A stretch of DNA of 36,257 nucleotides from a virus: IMG/VR virus record IMGVR_UViG_3300035698_002564, positions 1-36,257 of that record; one strand, 5' to 3'. The notes under the pieces are model-generated. The model was not told the origin of the DNA. It saw nothing but the letters and a program-made list of their open reading frames with translations, and did not search any database. Made by a program: the position numbers and the translations under genes. This document shows positions 8,523-17,401 of this stretch, in pieces; position 1 is the stretch's first letter; the number at the start of each line of letters is the position of its first letter.

Positions 8523-9934
8523 TCTTTTTGTGATTCTTTATCCCATTTATCCCAATCTATATTAGATAATTCAAATGCTGCTTCTGGAGAAGTTTTGTTG
8601 ACTTCTTTTGCCATAGAATCTGAAATTTTCTTTAACCCATATACATTCTTTTTATTTAATGCACTAGCCATTTTAAGACCCAACTGTTTAAATCTTGGGT
8701 TTAAAAGAAATTCACGTGCTAACTTTCCAGCCGCATGTGCTCCAATAATTTTTGTAAAAAATGCTGCGTTTCCTGTCATTACAGCATTTACAGCACCTAT
8801 AACCTTTCCTTTTTTATATATTTCATCTATTATCGATGGTTTTAATCGTTTGGATACATCTGAAAATTTTGAAAATAGTTTGTTTGCGATAAGAAAATCA
8901 TCACCTAATTTTGTGTTTGTACTTTTTAATCCTCTTTCTACAGGCCCTTTTAATCGTGAGACTTCATTATATATAGTTTTAGAAACAGTCCCTCTTAAAG
9001 AATTTATATCTCTCTGAAATTTTATTAGAGAAGCTCCAGTTAAGTCTTTTGCGTTCATTAATTGATTTAAATCTGGTTTAATTGCAGTTTTAGCTGTAGC
9101 GGACATATCATAGAATATATCCATCATATCTTCTTTAACTAAACTAACCCTCTTGTTTGTTAATGCAACTTTAGCTTCAGGTGAATTTTTTAAGTTTTCA
9201 TATATATTACTAAGTGCAGAATGCGTTGAAGTTAATCTTTCTTGTGTAGCAGCTCCCTTATCAGCAAGACCTGAAAATAGTTTAAGTGTTTTTTTATTAT
9301 TAAGAAGAGGAGCTATTTCTTTATCTTTAATCCCATGTTCTCTCATTGTTTTAATAATTTCTTTATACTTTCCCTTTTGGATTAGATTTGGCTTTAACAG
9401 ACCTGGTCTAAGTTGAAAAATTCCTTCTGCTAAGTCTTGACCAGCCTCTCCAACTCCTATTTCTTTTGCTGTTTGTCCAGCAAGTCCACCAGTTGTTAAC
9501 ATGCTAGCCTCCTTTCCTCCAAATCCTCCTGTAAATGGAGTTAGCACTTGAAAAAATGGTAATGACTTCATCACCTTTCCTACAGCACCACCAATAAAAC
9601 TAGGCTCTTCTGAAGGTATTATATCTTCGATCTTATCATGTGCTCTTTGTATATCTTCTGGCCCTCCAATTATTTTATTTTTTATAAATTCTAGTGCTTT
9701 ACCTAATGGACCAGGAATATATTTAGCACTAACAAGTCCTCTTAATTCATTTACTCCATGTAAATATTGTTTACCCGCATGTCTAATATCATTTATAAAA
9801 GGAAATTTTTCTATATCTTCATTGACGCTTTTTCTTTTTGACTTACTATCTTTTTGTTTTTCATCTTTTTTAATATTGTCTTCATTTTTATTATTTAATT
9901 CTTCATATTGTGAAAATATATTTTCAGATGCCAT
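8519..9934 (-). CDS. Internal virion / ejection-type protein
   Basis: A 471-residue protein not matched to a named family. The first ~45 residues are highly charged and probably disordered (NNKNEDNIKKDEKQKDSKSK). Then come glycine-rich, weakly hydrophobic helices (PFFQVLTPFTGGFGGKEASM, GGLAGQTAKEIGVGEAGQDL) that could be membrane-active, and a long helical C-terminal half (SRLKGPVERGLKS, AVNAVMTGNAAFFTKIIGAH). This composition and its position after the coiled-coil gene at 9935 are typical of proteins ejected with the DNA in P22/T7-type podoviruses. Its ATG directly follows the stop of the upstream gene, behind GGAGG, so translation is probably coupled. No lytic domain motif was seen. Confidence 0.5.
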   Translation of the reverse strand: MASENIFSQYEELNNKNEDNIKKDEKQKDSKSKRKSVNEDIEKFPFINDIRHAGKQYLHGVNELRGLVSAKYIPGPLGKALEFIKNKIIGGPEDIQRAHDKIEDIIPSEEPSFIGGAVGKVMKSLPFFQVLTPFTGGFGGKEASMLTTGGLAGQTAKEIGVGEAGQDLAEGIFQLRPGLLKPNLIQKGKYKEIIKTMREHGIKDKEIAPLLNNKKTLKLFSGLADKGAATQERLTSTHSALSNIYENLKNSPEAKVALTNKRVSLVKEDMMDIFYDMSATAKTAIKPDLNQLMNAKDLTGASLIKFQRDINSLRGTVSKTIYNEVSRLKGPVERGLKSTNTKLGDDFLIANKLFSKFSDVSKRLKPSIIDEIYKKGKVIGAVNAVMTGNAAFFTKIIGAHAAGKLAREFLLNPRFKQLGLKMASALNKKNVYGLKKISDSMAKEVNKTSPEAAFELSNIDWDKWDKESQKD

Positions 9935-11752
9935 TTACTCCTCCTTTGAATAAAATTTATAGTCACTGCTACTAGGTATAATATATCCATTTGCTTTAGC
10001 AGCTTTCATTCCATTATTTATACCACCAAATTTATTAGAATATAATAAAGCCATTTCAGCGGTTAATGGTGTGTTTTTAACAACGCCCTTGCCAACAGAT
10101 TTTCTCATTTTATTGATACCACTTTCTTTTTCTGACTGTTCTTTTATTCTATACGCTAAACGCTTATCAGCTAACTTATTATAGTCTTTTACCCCTTCGG
10201 TTACTCTTTTTGTTATATCTGACTTAACATATCCATACTTATCTATATCTTCTTGTGATAATTTATCAAAAGTATCAATTCTATTTCTTCTTTTATCTAA
10301 TCCGTTTGCCCAAACTTCTACAGTAACCGTATTGGCTTCTTGTGATTTACCTATTTGAGCTTTCATATCTTCAATTTTCTTTTCTAGAAATATACTTTGT
10401 CCTTTGGCTGGCATTTCTTTAGCAGTTTCAAAAAACAATTCCTTGCCAGATATATCAAAAGCAGCACCATGTACAGTTTGAAGTTCTGGGAAAAATCTAC
10501 CTAATTTTTTAGCTAAATTAGCTCTACTAAATGCTCCAATATTCCCAGATTTAATAACTGATTTTGATTCTTCTAAAGCTGCCTGTATATATGGAAGCCT
10601 TTCCCTTTCTTTGTTTATAGTATCAGTATAGTCTTTAATTTTACCTGTTTCATATTTTCTATCTTCTTGATATGTTTTTGTATCTAATGATTTTTCATTT
10701 AATTTTAAACTTCGCTCTTTCTGTTCATAATTAATTTGTCCTAAATCATATTGTTGTTGTATTTTCTTGGTCTGAATTTCATAATGTTTTAGTGCTTGTT
10801 CACGTTTATCTGCATCTGATTGAGTTTTTCTCTTAAGATCTTCTTTCTTTAAAATTTGGATTTCATCAAACTCTTCAGATTTTTTTAAATCTGATTGAGT
10901 TTTTTTACTAAACTCCCTTTCTCTTAAATCATGTGTAGTATCAAATTCTTTAGATTTTTCTAAAAACGTGTTTTCAGCTAATTTTAAACCTCGCTCTTTT
11001 TGGTCTACGTTAATTTTTCCTAAATCATATTGTTGTTCTATTTTTTTTGTTGTATTTTCATAATTTTTATATGCGATATAATTTTTATATGCATCTGATT
11101 GAGTTTTTTCATTAAATTCTCTTTCTTTTAAATCATGTGTAATATCAAATTGTTTGTATTTCATTAAATCAGAGTATTCTGTCTGTTCTCTTTTAGCAGA
11201 TCTATCTTCTATTTTACTAATAGTATCTAAACTTTTTAATCCATATTCTTTTGATAATCTTTGTTCTGTCTTATCGTCCTTAAGCTTATCTTGATACTGT
11301 TTAAGAATAAATTGTCCTGTTTTTTGGTCTGCTTTATTAGGTGATCTTAATTGACTATTTAAATCACTTATATGAATAGGCGGCATTCCTGGTAAATGAA
11401 TAAATTCATTTTTTGGGATTCTACCTTTTCTAGTATTATATGTATCTTCATTTTTACTTTTGTCTAATACATTTTGAACTATTGATTTATTTTCTTTAAT
11501 ATAATCAATAGGTGAAAGTTGTTGTCGCTGTTTAGCTTGCAAAATTCGATTAGCTGTTGGATTTATAAGACCAGACAAAAAACTTTTTTGTGGCAATAAT
11601 GGTTGTTGCTGTTGTTCCTGCTGTTCTGGAATAATGCCATATTCTTGCGATACAGGCCTTGGATTTTTTCTTATATCTTTTAACGCTTCTGCTAACGCAC
11701 TAGTTGCATGCATAAATCCAGCCCCAGGATCTGTTTGATATTGGATTACCAT
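9935..11752 (-). CDS. Coiled-coil ejection-type virion protein
   Basis: A 605-residue protein from the ATG at 11752, one base after the upstream stop. An in-frame TTG at 11764 would add four residues, but the GGGGG run before the ATG favours 11752. Residues ~1-60 are Pro/Gln-rich. Residues ~150-390 are a long charged coiled coil with an imperfect repeat of about 50-60 residues (DITHDLKEREFNEKTQSDA, then QQYDLGKINVDQKERGLKLA, each with variants two or three times). The C-terminal ~200 residues are helical and include a GKGVVKNTPLTAEMALLYS segment. By position (adaptor and hub upstream, another internal protein downstream) it is probably a structural injectosome protein. No enzymatic motif is visible. 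Confidence 0.5.
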   Translation of the reverse strand: MVIQYQTDPGAGFMHATSALAEALKDIRKNPRPVSQEYGIIPEQQEQQQQPLLPQKSFLSGLINPTANRILQAKQRQQLSPIDYIKENKSIVQNVLDKSKNEDTYNTRKGRIPKNEFIHLPGMPPIHISDLNSQLRSPNKADQKTGQFILKQYQDKLKDDKTEQRLSKEYGLKSLDTISKIEDRSAKREQTEYSDLMKYKQFDITHDLKEREFNEKTQSDAYKNYIAYKNYENTTKKIEQQYDLGKINVDQKERGLKLAENTFLEKSKEFDTTHDLREREFSKKTQSDLKKSEEFDEIQILKKEDLKRKTQSDADKREQALKHYEIQTKKIQQQYDLGQINYEQKERSLKLNEKSLDTKTYQEDRKYETGKIKDYTDTINKERERLPYIQAALEESKSVIKSGNIGAFSRANLAKKLGRFFPELQTVHGAAFDISGKELFFETAKEMPAKGQSIFLEKKIEDMKAQIGKSQEANTVTVEVWANGLDKRRNRIDTFDKLSQEDIDKYGYVKSDITKRVTEGVKDYNKLADKRLAYRIKEQSEKESGINKMRKSVGKGVVKNTPLTAEMALLYSNKFGGINNGMKAAKANGYIIPSSSDYKFYSKEE

Positions 11753-11753
11753 A

Positions 11754-12287
11754 TTAACCCCCAAACATTTTTGCTATTGATCCACTACCACTTAAATATC
11801 CAGCACCTAGATTGCCTAATCCTCCAATTAAACTCTGCAATAGACCTTGTTGTTGATGCATTATTGGATCAAATGTTTTCTGGCCAGCTAGTCCACTTAA
11901 GAGTTGTAGTATGTTTGTTTGTTGACCACGTTGTTGATTAAACTGATTCATGTATTGACTGCCAAGTCCTGTAGCTGTATCTGTTGCTGCTTGTGATAAT
12001 GCTTGGTTCATTGCAGAAGATCCAGATTCATCTAGCCCCATGAACTGTTCTTTAATTCCAGGAATTATTTGTCTCTGCAACGCTTGTTGTGCTGGATCTA
12101 CGAATGACTTTTGAAACATATTACCATAGCTTTCTTGATCCATTGGTTGTAATATGTTTTGAAATGCTTGTCCAGATAGTTGTGGAGTTGATCCACCTAA
12201 TGCACTACCTAAAAATCCTTGTTGATCTTGAGTAAGCAGATCTACATTGCCTTCGTGGGTCATTCCCCCGAGCATAGTTTTTCCCAT
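11754..12287 (-). CDS. Small Gln/Gly-rich internal virion protein
   Basis: A 177-residue protein rich in Gln, Gly and Ser. The C-terminal ~50 residues are glycine-rich and hydrophobic (LLQSLIGGLGNLGAGYLSGS, ending MFGG), the middle is amphipathic (GSQYMNQFNQQRGQQTNILQ), and the N-terminus reads MGKTMLGGMTHEGNVDLL. It begins the three-gene set followed by 9935-11752 and 8519-9934, matching the small-large-large order of ejection proteins in P22-like phages (gp7/gp20/gp16-like arrangement). That parallel is positional, not based on recognised homology. The start has only a weak AGGAT upstream element. Confidence 0.45.
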   Translation of the reverse strand: MGKTMLGGMTHEGNVDLLTQDQQGFLGSALGGSTPQLSGQAFQNILQPMDQESYGNMFQKSFVDPAQQALQRQIIPGIKEQFMGLDESGSSAMNQALSQAATDTATGLGSQYMNQFNQQRGQQTNILQLLSGLAGQKTFDPIMHQQQGLLQSLIGGLGNLGAGYLSGSGSIAKMFGG

Positions 12288-12349
12288 TTTATCCTCACTT
12301 TTTTTGTGTTAATTCATCCTTCATCTTTTTAATCTCTTTAATAAAGAAT

Positions 12350-12898
12350 TTAATTAGTTGTATCATCGATCGATACAGGCCTTTTAATAGGGATTTTAGA
12401 ACTGTTATCATCTTTAGTTTGTTGTTGCATTCCATCTTTGTCCTCCTTTTTTGAATCATATTTCATTAATACACTTTTTGCCCGTTTAAATCCATAACGT
12501 TCAGAATGTTTAGGATAGTCAGTTACCCAATATATTTTATTTAAATCACCCTTCTTTCTAATGTCCTTTATATGTTCAACTAATTTCTTTACAGCCCCCC
12601 CGTTATACCAATATTTTTTATCTACTGAAAATGTCTGTATCAAAATATCTTTTGTCAACGGGTCTATACTAAACCAAAGCATCCCCTTAACGATATTATC
12701 ATTATCAACCAAAACATATAGATGTGAGAATGGATTTAGTTTAAGATTCTCTTGTGGTCCTATTGTGCAATTAACTCTATGATATTTAAAAAAATCGTCA
12801 ACGCTGTAATCCTTGTCTCTAATCTGTTCTACTAAATATTTTGGTATATGGTCCGGTGTTAAAATTCGAATCCACTTTAATTCTTCTATTTTACTCAT
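12350..12898 (-). CDS. GNAT-fold protein in the virion gene cluster
   Basis: A 182-residue protein. Residues ~50-145 fit an N-acetyltransferase (GNAT) fold: a strand pair (HLYVLVDNDNIVKGMLWFSI), a second strand (ILIQTFSVDKKYW), a helix (GGAVKKLVEHIKDIRKKGD) and the closing motif SERYGFKRAKSVLMKY, typical of the last strands. The usual Q/RxxGxG/A acetyl-CoA loop is degenerate here (YWYNGGAVKKL), so catalysis is uncertain. The C-terminal ~35 residues are charged and disordered. Its ATG overlaps the preceding stop by 8 bases. GNAT-like proteins occur among podovirus internal or tail genes, so it may be a virion component rather than an active enzyme. Confidence 0.6.
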   Translation of the reverse strand: MSKIEELKWIRILTPDHIPKYLVEQIRDKDYSVDDFFKYHRVNCTIGPQENLKLNPFSHLYVLVDNDNIVKGMLWFSIDPLTKDILIQTFSVDKKYWYNGGAVKKLVEHIKDIRKKGDLNKIYWVTDYPKHSERYGFKRAKSVLMKYDSKKEDKDGMQQQTKDDNSSKIPIKRPVSIDDTTN

Positions 12899-13391
12899 CC
12901 GCTACTCCTATAAATCGCAAATGTCCAGAAATATTACCGGCAGCCGAGACAGCCAAGTTCGCAGATGCAAAGCTAGAGCCAATCTTCCAAATTTCGCCCC
13001 TATAAGTCCCAGGAATCGCATTTGTTGTAAAGTAAGAGAATCCTATTCCGAAGAACATATTAGACGATTGTAGAGGCCCTACAAAAGGCATTCCATCACT
13101 AACGGCAACTTTATATGGTAATTCTAAATATAAATTGCCAGCTGCAGTTGTCGCACTCCAAATAATGTCAAAAAATAGATCTGTATACAATCCTTGTCTA
13201 ATTGACCATCCAACTTGTTGTGTATATGTAAATGTTCCTGGAGTTATTCCGTTTAAAGTTGGAATCCACTTTGATTGATCAACTTCATAATAATTTCGTA
13301 TAGATCCATCGACCTTACTAATAAGATCTTCTTGTTTTTTCCTTAACTCTTCAATTGATTCTGATAATGCATTCGTCTCATTATTTTCCAT
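12891..13391 (-). CDS. Trimeric beta-sandwich tail accessory protein
   Basis: A 166-residue protein. Residues ~1-32 form a short coiled coil (SESIEELRKKQEDLISKVDG) suitable for trimerisation. The rest follows a pattern common at the ends of phage tail fibres: W-I-P-T-L-x-G, then TFTYTQQVGWSIRQG, then a late LELPYKV and an aromatic FFGIGFSYF. Its ATG overlaps the stop of the hub gene (TAATG at 13391) and its stop overlaps the next start, so it is translationally coupled on both sides. Likely role: tail or hub accessory or small fibre. Confidence 0.5.
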   Translation of the reverse strand: MENNETNALSESIEELRKKQEDLISKVDGSIRNYYEVDQSKWIPTLNGITPGTFTYTQQVGWSIRQGLYTDLFFDIIWSATTAAGNLYLELPYKVAVSDGMPFVGPLQSSNMFFGIGFSYFTTNAIPGTYRGEIWKIGSSFASANLAVSAAGNISGHLRFIGVADE

Positions 13392-15547
13392 TAATTAATA
13401 TTCCTATCTCCGCCCACTTGTTTAAATGTTGGTTTTAATGCATGTATTTTAAAAAATGTACTATTGGAATCAGATGAGAATTTAATTCTATGTTGATTAC
13501 CAATGCCACCACCATATGCTCTTTTCCATACTTTTGATCTATGGAATTTATTTAAATAGATACCGCCAGATCCAGTATACGTTGTAAATGCCGTACCATC
13601 TATTCCATCTAACGTAACATTGTTTTCATCTACAACAGTTGCAGTATAAGAAGACTCCGATTCTCCACTGTTAATCTGAAACATCCCATTAACTTTATAA
13701 ATATATATAGAGTCTCCTGTTGTTAATCCATGGCCAGGGGCATTAACACTAACTGGATTTGTCTTTGATGTATTTACAACATCAGTTACAAAATTTAAAT
13801 CTGGTAAGAAATCAATATATTGAGATGTGTAAGGTGATGTAGAAGTATCTTTATAAAATTCAATTTTAGCCGTATTAGAAATATGCGTATCTGTATAAAT
13901 ATCTATATAATTAAATTGACATTCAGATCCACTCTCTTTAAATGGATTCCACGCTGCTGTTATGAATTTTGATAATATAGGTAATTTGTTGTCAGTATCA
14001 CCAACCTCCATAACATGTACATTTCCATATATATCACCACCAAGAAGAAGTTCTTCGTTGTTCTGCCAAAAATAAGAAAATAAATCCTCATCACCAAAAT
14101 CATCTAATGCATAATCTAAATTATTAGCTACTGTAAAGTCATTTAATGCATAATCTCTTGTTGAATTGCCATACCCAATACAATTTATATCTATATTAAA
14201 AGTAGTATATGATTTAGATCCATCATCTAATATAAGAGCAGAATCTATTTCATTACTAGTAGTAGATGCGTTGTTGTAAAGACTCCACATCCTTTCATTA
14301 ACATAACTTCTTTCACAAAAAATTCTTTTTGCTTCTTGTGTGTTTATATAATTAGAAGAGAACTCCATTATTTTATTGTCTATTCTTTGAGTCTCATTAC
14401 CATTAGTAGCTGTAATTCCACGATCCCCAATAGCAATTATATAAGAGTCATAAGCTGCTGTAGACATTTTTCCATAACAGGCTCTAAATGAATTGAGTCT
14501 TTTCCATATAAATGGTCTTCCTGGATCTACTGTTGGATTTAATGTCCAAATTGAATTTGTGAAAAACACTATTAATTGATTTTGTAATAGTCTTGCTGAT
14601 ATGATTTGATCACCAGTAGCGGCGTCCGTATACCCACCACCGCCTGCAACAACATCATCCCAATTTCCTGGATTTTGCTTTGCACACCATCTGGCTCGTT
14701 GTGGATGATTGGATGTTGTTACTGTATTATACTCATACGTATTTAATACAATTAATCTTTGTCCAATTGAAAATATTAATTTACCACCAACCAATGTTCT
14801 GGTTGGAGGTCCTGTACCTATAGTTGGAAAAAATGATGTCGTATTTGCTAAAGAGACTGACTCATCGTAATACCTAATTCCATCTGATGTTGGTGCTGCC
14901 GCTGGAGTACCCGCAATACCATTTGTAAAGTAGAGTCTGTTAGTGCCATTCTGAGCCTGCCAATTAGTAGACCATATAAAATCATACTGTGCTGATGTAA
15001 AAATATTAGCCACATCTAATTGAACAAATAAATGCGTTCCTGTATCGAGTCTATATGCACGCCTAGCATTAAACGCTAGCGTTGTCATGGTTCCATCAGA
15101 TTGTACGTAACGATAAATGCCCATAACCCTATCTGTCGTAGTAGAACAAATAGCCATTGTACCAGCGCCTGTATATGCTACCAGGGCAGTAGTATCTAAA
15201 TTTATTGTAAATTCAGTGGCACTAGACACAGTAACAGTAAATATTTTATTGTTAATAGATGTCATGCCAGTGCAACTAGCAATGTATACCATATCGCCTG
15301 TAGATGCACCATGAGGGGCCGCTGTAGTTACTTTACCCGGATTCGCTAATGTTATTGCTGATATATTAACCGTAGATCCAATTGGTGCTAATGCCGCTAG
15401 TGAATAATAACCTTCGCGTTTATACAGCTTTCCATTATGAATATATATATTATCTATATCTGAGAATGAGTCCGGCGGAGCAATCCACGGATCATTATCT
15501 ATATCCAGCCCAGTCTTAAACGGAGCTATCATCATGCTTTCTGACAT
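13391..15547 (-). CDS. Tail hub / DNA-stabilisation beta-propeller protein
   Basis: A 718-residue beta-rich protein. The beginning (MMIAPFKTGLDIDNDPWIAP, then NIYIHNGKLYKREGYYSL) is characteristic of the large podovirus tail proteins sometimes called packaged-DNA stabilisation or nozzle proteins. Two inserted FCCH-like domains are visible, near residues 65-135 (ANPGKVTTAAPHGASTGDMV, CTGMTSINN) and 590-665 (APGHGLTTGDSIYIYKVNGM). The middle contains repeated W/Y-containing strands compatible with a propeller (ARWCAKQNPGNWDDVVAGGG). It lies directly after a gp53-like protein and the head-tail adaptor. Role as tail hub is inferred from position, size and fold pattern. Confidence 0.55.
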   Translation of the reverse strand: MSESMMIAPFKTGLDIDNDPWIAPPDSFSDIDNIYIHNGKLYKREGYYSLAALAPIGSTVNISAITLANPGKVTTAAPHGASTGDMVYIASCTGMTSINNKIFTVTVSSATEFTINLDTTALVAYTGAGTMAICSTTTDRVMGIYRYVQSDGTMTTLAFNARRAYRLDTGTHLFVQLDVANIFTSAQYDFIWSTNWQAQNGTNRLYFTNGIAGTPAAAPTSDGIRYYDESVSLANTTSFFPTIGTGPPTRTLVGGKLIFSIGQRLIVLNTYEYNTVTTSNHPQRARWCAKQNPGNWDDVVAGGGGYTDAATGDQIISARLLQNQLIVFFTNSIWTLNPTVDPGRPFIWKRLNSFRACYGKMSTAAYDSYIIAIGDRGITATNGNETQRIDNKIMEFSSNYINTQEAKRIFCERSYVNERMWSLYNNASTTSNEIDSALILDDGSKSYTTFNIDINCIGYGNSTRDYALNDFTVANNLDYALDDFGDEDLFSYFWQNNEELLLGGDIYGNVHVMEVGDTDNKLPILSKFITAAWNPFKESGSECQFNYIDIYTDTHISNTAKIEFYKDTSTSPYTSQYIDFLPDLNFVTDVVNTSKTNPVSVNAPGHGLTTGDSIYIYKVNGMFQINSGESESSYTATVVDENNVTLDGIDGTAFTTYTGSGGIYLNKFHRSKVWKRAYGGGIGNQHRIKFSSDSNSTFFKIHALKPTFKQVGGDRNIN

Positions 15548-15548
15548 A

Positions 15549-16088
15549 TTATTTTCCTATTGCCATATAATAATTTGATACTGGGCCACCTAAAGCGCTA
15601 AATCCATTTATAGTTACTGATCCAGTAGAAACGCTTGCGTCAATAGACCCAGCTGTTCCAGTAATTGCTGTCATACTTATTGAATATACTGCTGTAGAAA
15701 ATGCAGATTCAAATACTACAGGTATTGCTGTAGTTGCATCCACAGTTACAACAGTTCCCCAATTTATTTTAATTCCATTTGGTAATAATACATGCCCGCT
15801 AGCAGCCTCTGTTTGTGATCCACCTGTTAATTGTTTTATAGTAGAACTAGGATCAATTGCATATAATTGTGGACTTCCGGCTCCATCTTGCTTTGAATAA
15901 AGAATTACGGTATCAGCAATTGCTGTTGGATCATTTGGTAGTGCACCTGCTGTCCTGTCAGCAAAATTTAAAGCTTGTGGCTTAAATGTACTATCTGCAA
16001 TTTCAATTGCAGCGAAATTAGGTCTAATAACAGTACCTAAATTCCTAAGTTTTGTTGTATTTTGAGGTTCACTTACGTCCCACGCCAT
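15549..16088 (-). CDS. Tail fibre-like protein with gp53-type C-terminus
   Basis: A 179-residue protein. Residues ~95-179 contain G-H-V-L-L-P-N-G-I-K-I-N-W-G-T, the signature of the gp53-like C-terminal domain found in many tail-fibre ends and virion surface proteins. The first ~90 residues (LRNLGTVIRPNFAAIEIADS, GALPNDPTAIADTVILYSKQ) form an oligomerisation or attachment domain. An AAAAGGAG ribosome site precedes the ATG, and the stop is one base before the ATG of the hub protein. It is probably a short fibre or decoration protein of the head-tail region. Confidence 0.6.
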   Translation of the reverse strand: MAWDVSEPQNTTKLRNLGTVIRPNFAAIEIADSTFKPQALNFADRTAGALPNDPTAIADTVILYSKQDGAGSPQLYAIDPSSTIKQLTGGSQTEAASGHVLLPNGIKINWGTVVTVDATTAIPVVFESAFSTAVYSISMTAITGTAGSIDASVSTGSVTINGFSALGGPVSNYYMAIGK

Positions 16089-16100
16089 ATCATACTCCTT

Positions 16101-16994
16101 TTAAAATGATGGCTGCGATCTGACATTCATCAAATCTTGTGCAGTTCTTGTTAATATATGTGAAATTTGTTCTTTGTGAAGAACCATTGAGTCTGAATAT
16201 GACTGCATTTCACCGTAATCTGCAAAAAGCTCTTTTGCCGTACCAAATGCTATACACGGACCCCATTCGTTCAATTCTGGTGTGTCTGTAGCATTTGTTA
16301 ATGCAGTTACAATTTTATACGCCTTCATTTTTATTTTGTATGGCTGGTCTGGCGCTGGAAACAGTTGGAATTGATTATTGTAATACAGCATAGCCTGTGG
16401 ACGACCTGGATTAAATATAACATAATTTAAATGTATTAATTGGCCATTTGTAGGTGCTGTATTAAACGTTACAGATATCGCCCCTGTACTATAATTAATT
16501 GTAGCTGATCCTGCTAAACTTCCTGTTATAGAAACATTAGATGTAGTCCAATCATCATTAGTATCCTCAAATAATTCAACCTCATCAGATATTGTTAATT
16601 TACCTGGGAAGATAGGATATCCAGTTATAGTAGTTGTAAAGGTTAACGTACTACCATCTCCTGTCCATGGATTTAAAAATGTATATTGCAATGGATTCTG
16701 CTCGAAAAAATCATTAGGATTTTGATACCATAACATACTTAAATTATTTGCCGTAACAGGTGGCTCATAGTTAGTATATGTAGACGACGGTATGTCGTAA
16801 TATGCCTGTTTTGTAGTTGTCATGAACTCGTAATACGTATGCTTAGTTTCTAACTTAACTTCCGATGGGAAGGTAAATTGATAGTATTTATTAATTCTAT
16901 CGTCTAGTTCTGTATTGCTTATGTCATTAGAACTAAAACGACCTGTTATTTGCCTTACTTTCTGACGTATATCAGATAAATTCCAAGATGTCAT
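16101..16994 (-). CDS. Head-tail adaptor (connector) protein
   Basis: A 297-residue protein. The helical N-terminus (WNLSDIRQKVRQITGRF, then DDRINKYYQFTFPSE) and C-terminus (CIAFGTAKELFADYGEMQSY, SQPSF) fit the adaptor that docks under the portal in podoviruses (T7 gp11 / P22 gp4 type). The central ~130 residues are a beta-rich insertion (TGDGSTLTFTTTITGYPIFP, then TINYSTGAISVTFNTAPTNG) that probably projects outwards. The start MTSWNLSD has a GGAGG site. It lies two genes after the capsid and decoration genes. The family is inferred from pattern and order. Confidence 0.6.
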   Translation of the reverse strand: MTSWNLSDIRQKVRQITGRFSSNDISNTELDDRINKYYQFTFPSEVKLETKHTYYEFMTTTKQAYYDIPSSTYTNYEPPVTANNLSMLWYQNPNDFFEQNPLQYTFLNPWTGDGSTLTFTTTITGYPIFPGKLTISDEVELFEDTNDDWTTSNVSITGSLAGSATINYSTGAISVTFNTAPTNGQLIHLNYVIFNPGRPQAMLYYNNQFQLFPAPDQPYKIKMKAYKIVTALTNATDTPELNEWGPCIAFGTAKELFADYGEMQSYSDSMVLHKEQISHILTRTAQDLMNVRSQPSF

Positions 16995-17354
16995 CTATCC
17001 TCCAAATTTTTGTCTCATTGAAAATCTAGGATCACTACCAACAAGTTTCTTTACCATTCTTCCAGTCCCATCCGGTGTCCAGTCCCATATAGGTGTTGAT
17101 CTAGACTCAATATGACGAGCTAGAAACCTAGGGAATCTATATTTTCCACCATGAAACAAAATAAAAGTATGGTGATTGTTTGTGTCTCCATATGGAAAGG
17201 TGATAGAAACATTAGGTTCTTTAAGATTAAAAAATTCATATTCACATATCTCTCTTAGATACTTTTCCTCTGACTCGTTTTTAGGCTGCTCTCCGATTAT
17301 CGGAAGTTTTTTTAAAGAAGCCTCGGTTTTATTTGCTTGATTTGCTAAACTCAC
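16995..17354 (-). CDS. Conserved-looking head protein, unknown role
   Basis: A 119-residue protein starting at GTG 17354 (AAGGAG eight bases upstream; an overlapping ATG is out of frame). It is mixed alpha/beta, with a basic C-terminus (TGRMVKKLVGSDPRFSMRQK). No hydrophobic signal and no recognised motif was found. Its stop abuts the adaptor gene and it follows the weak hairpin at 17375-17390, so it belongs to the head-tail joining group. Function not assigned. Confidence 0.6.
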   Translation of the reverse strand: MSLANQANKTEASLKKLPIIGEQPKNESEEKYLREICEYEFFNLKEPNVSITFPYGDTNNHHTFILFHGGKYRFPRFLARHIESRSTPIWDWTPDGTGRMVKKLVGSDPRFSMRQKFGG

Positions 17355-17374
17355 ATTTTCTCCTTGTGAAATGA

Positions 17375-17390
17375 AGGGGCGAATGCCCCT
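17375..17390 (-). terminator. Short G/C hairpin after decoration gene
   Basis: On the minus strand AGGGGC and GCCCCT close a 4-base loop, followed by UCAUUUC. It lies 11 bases after the stop of the decoration-type gene. The U content after the stem is low, so it is more likely an attenuator or an mRNA 3'-end stabiliser than a full terminator. It would separate the highly expressed capsid and decoration messages from the tail genes. Confidence 0.4.
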
Positions 17391-17401
17391 CCATACTTTG
17401 A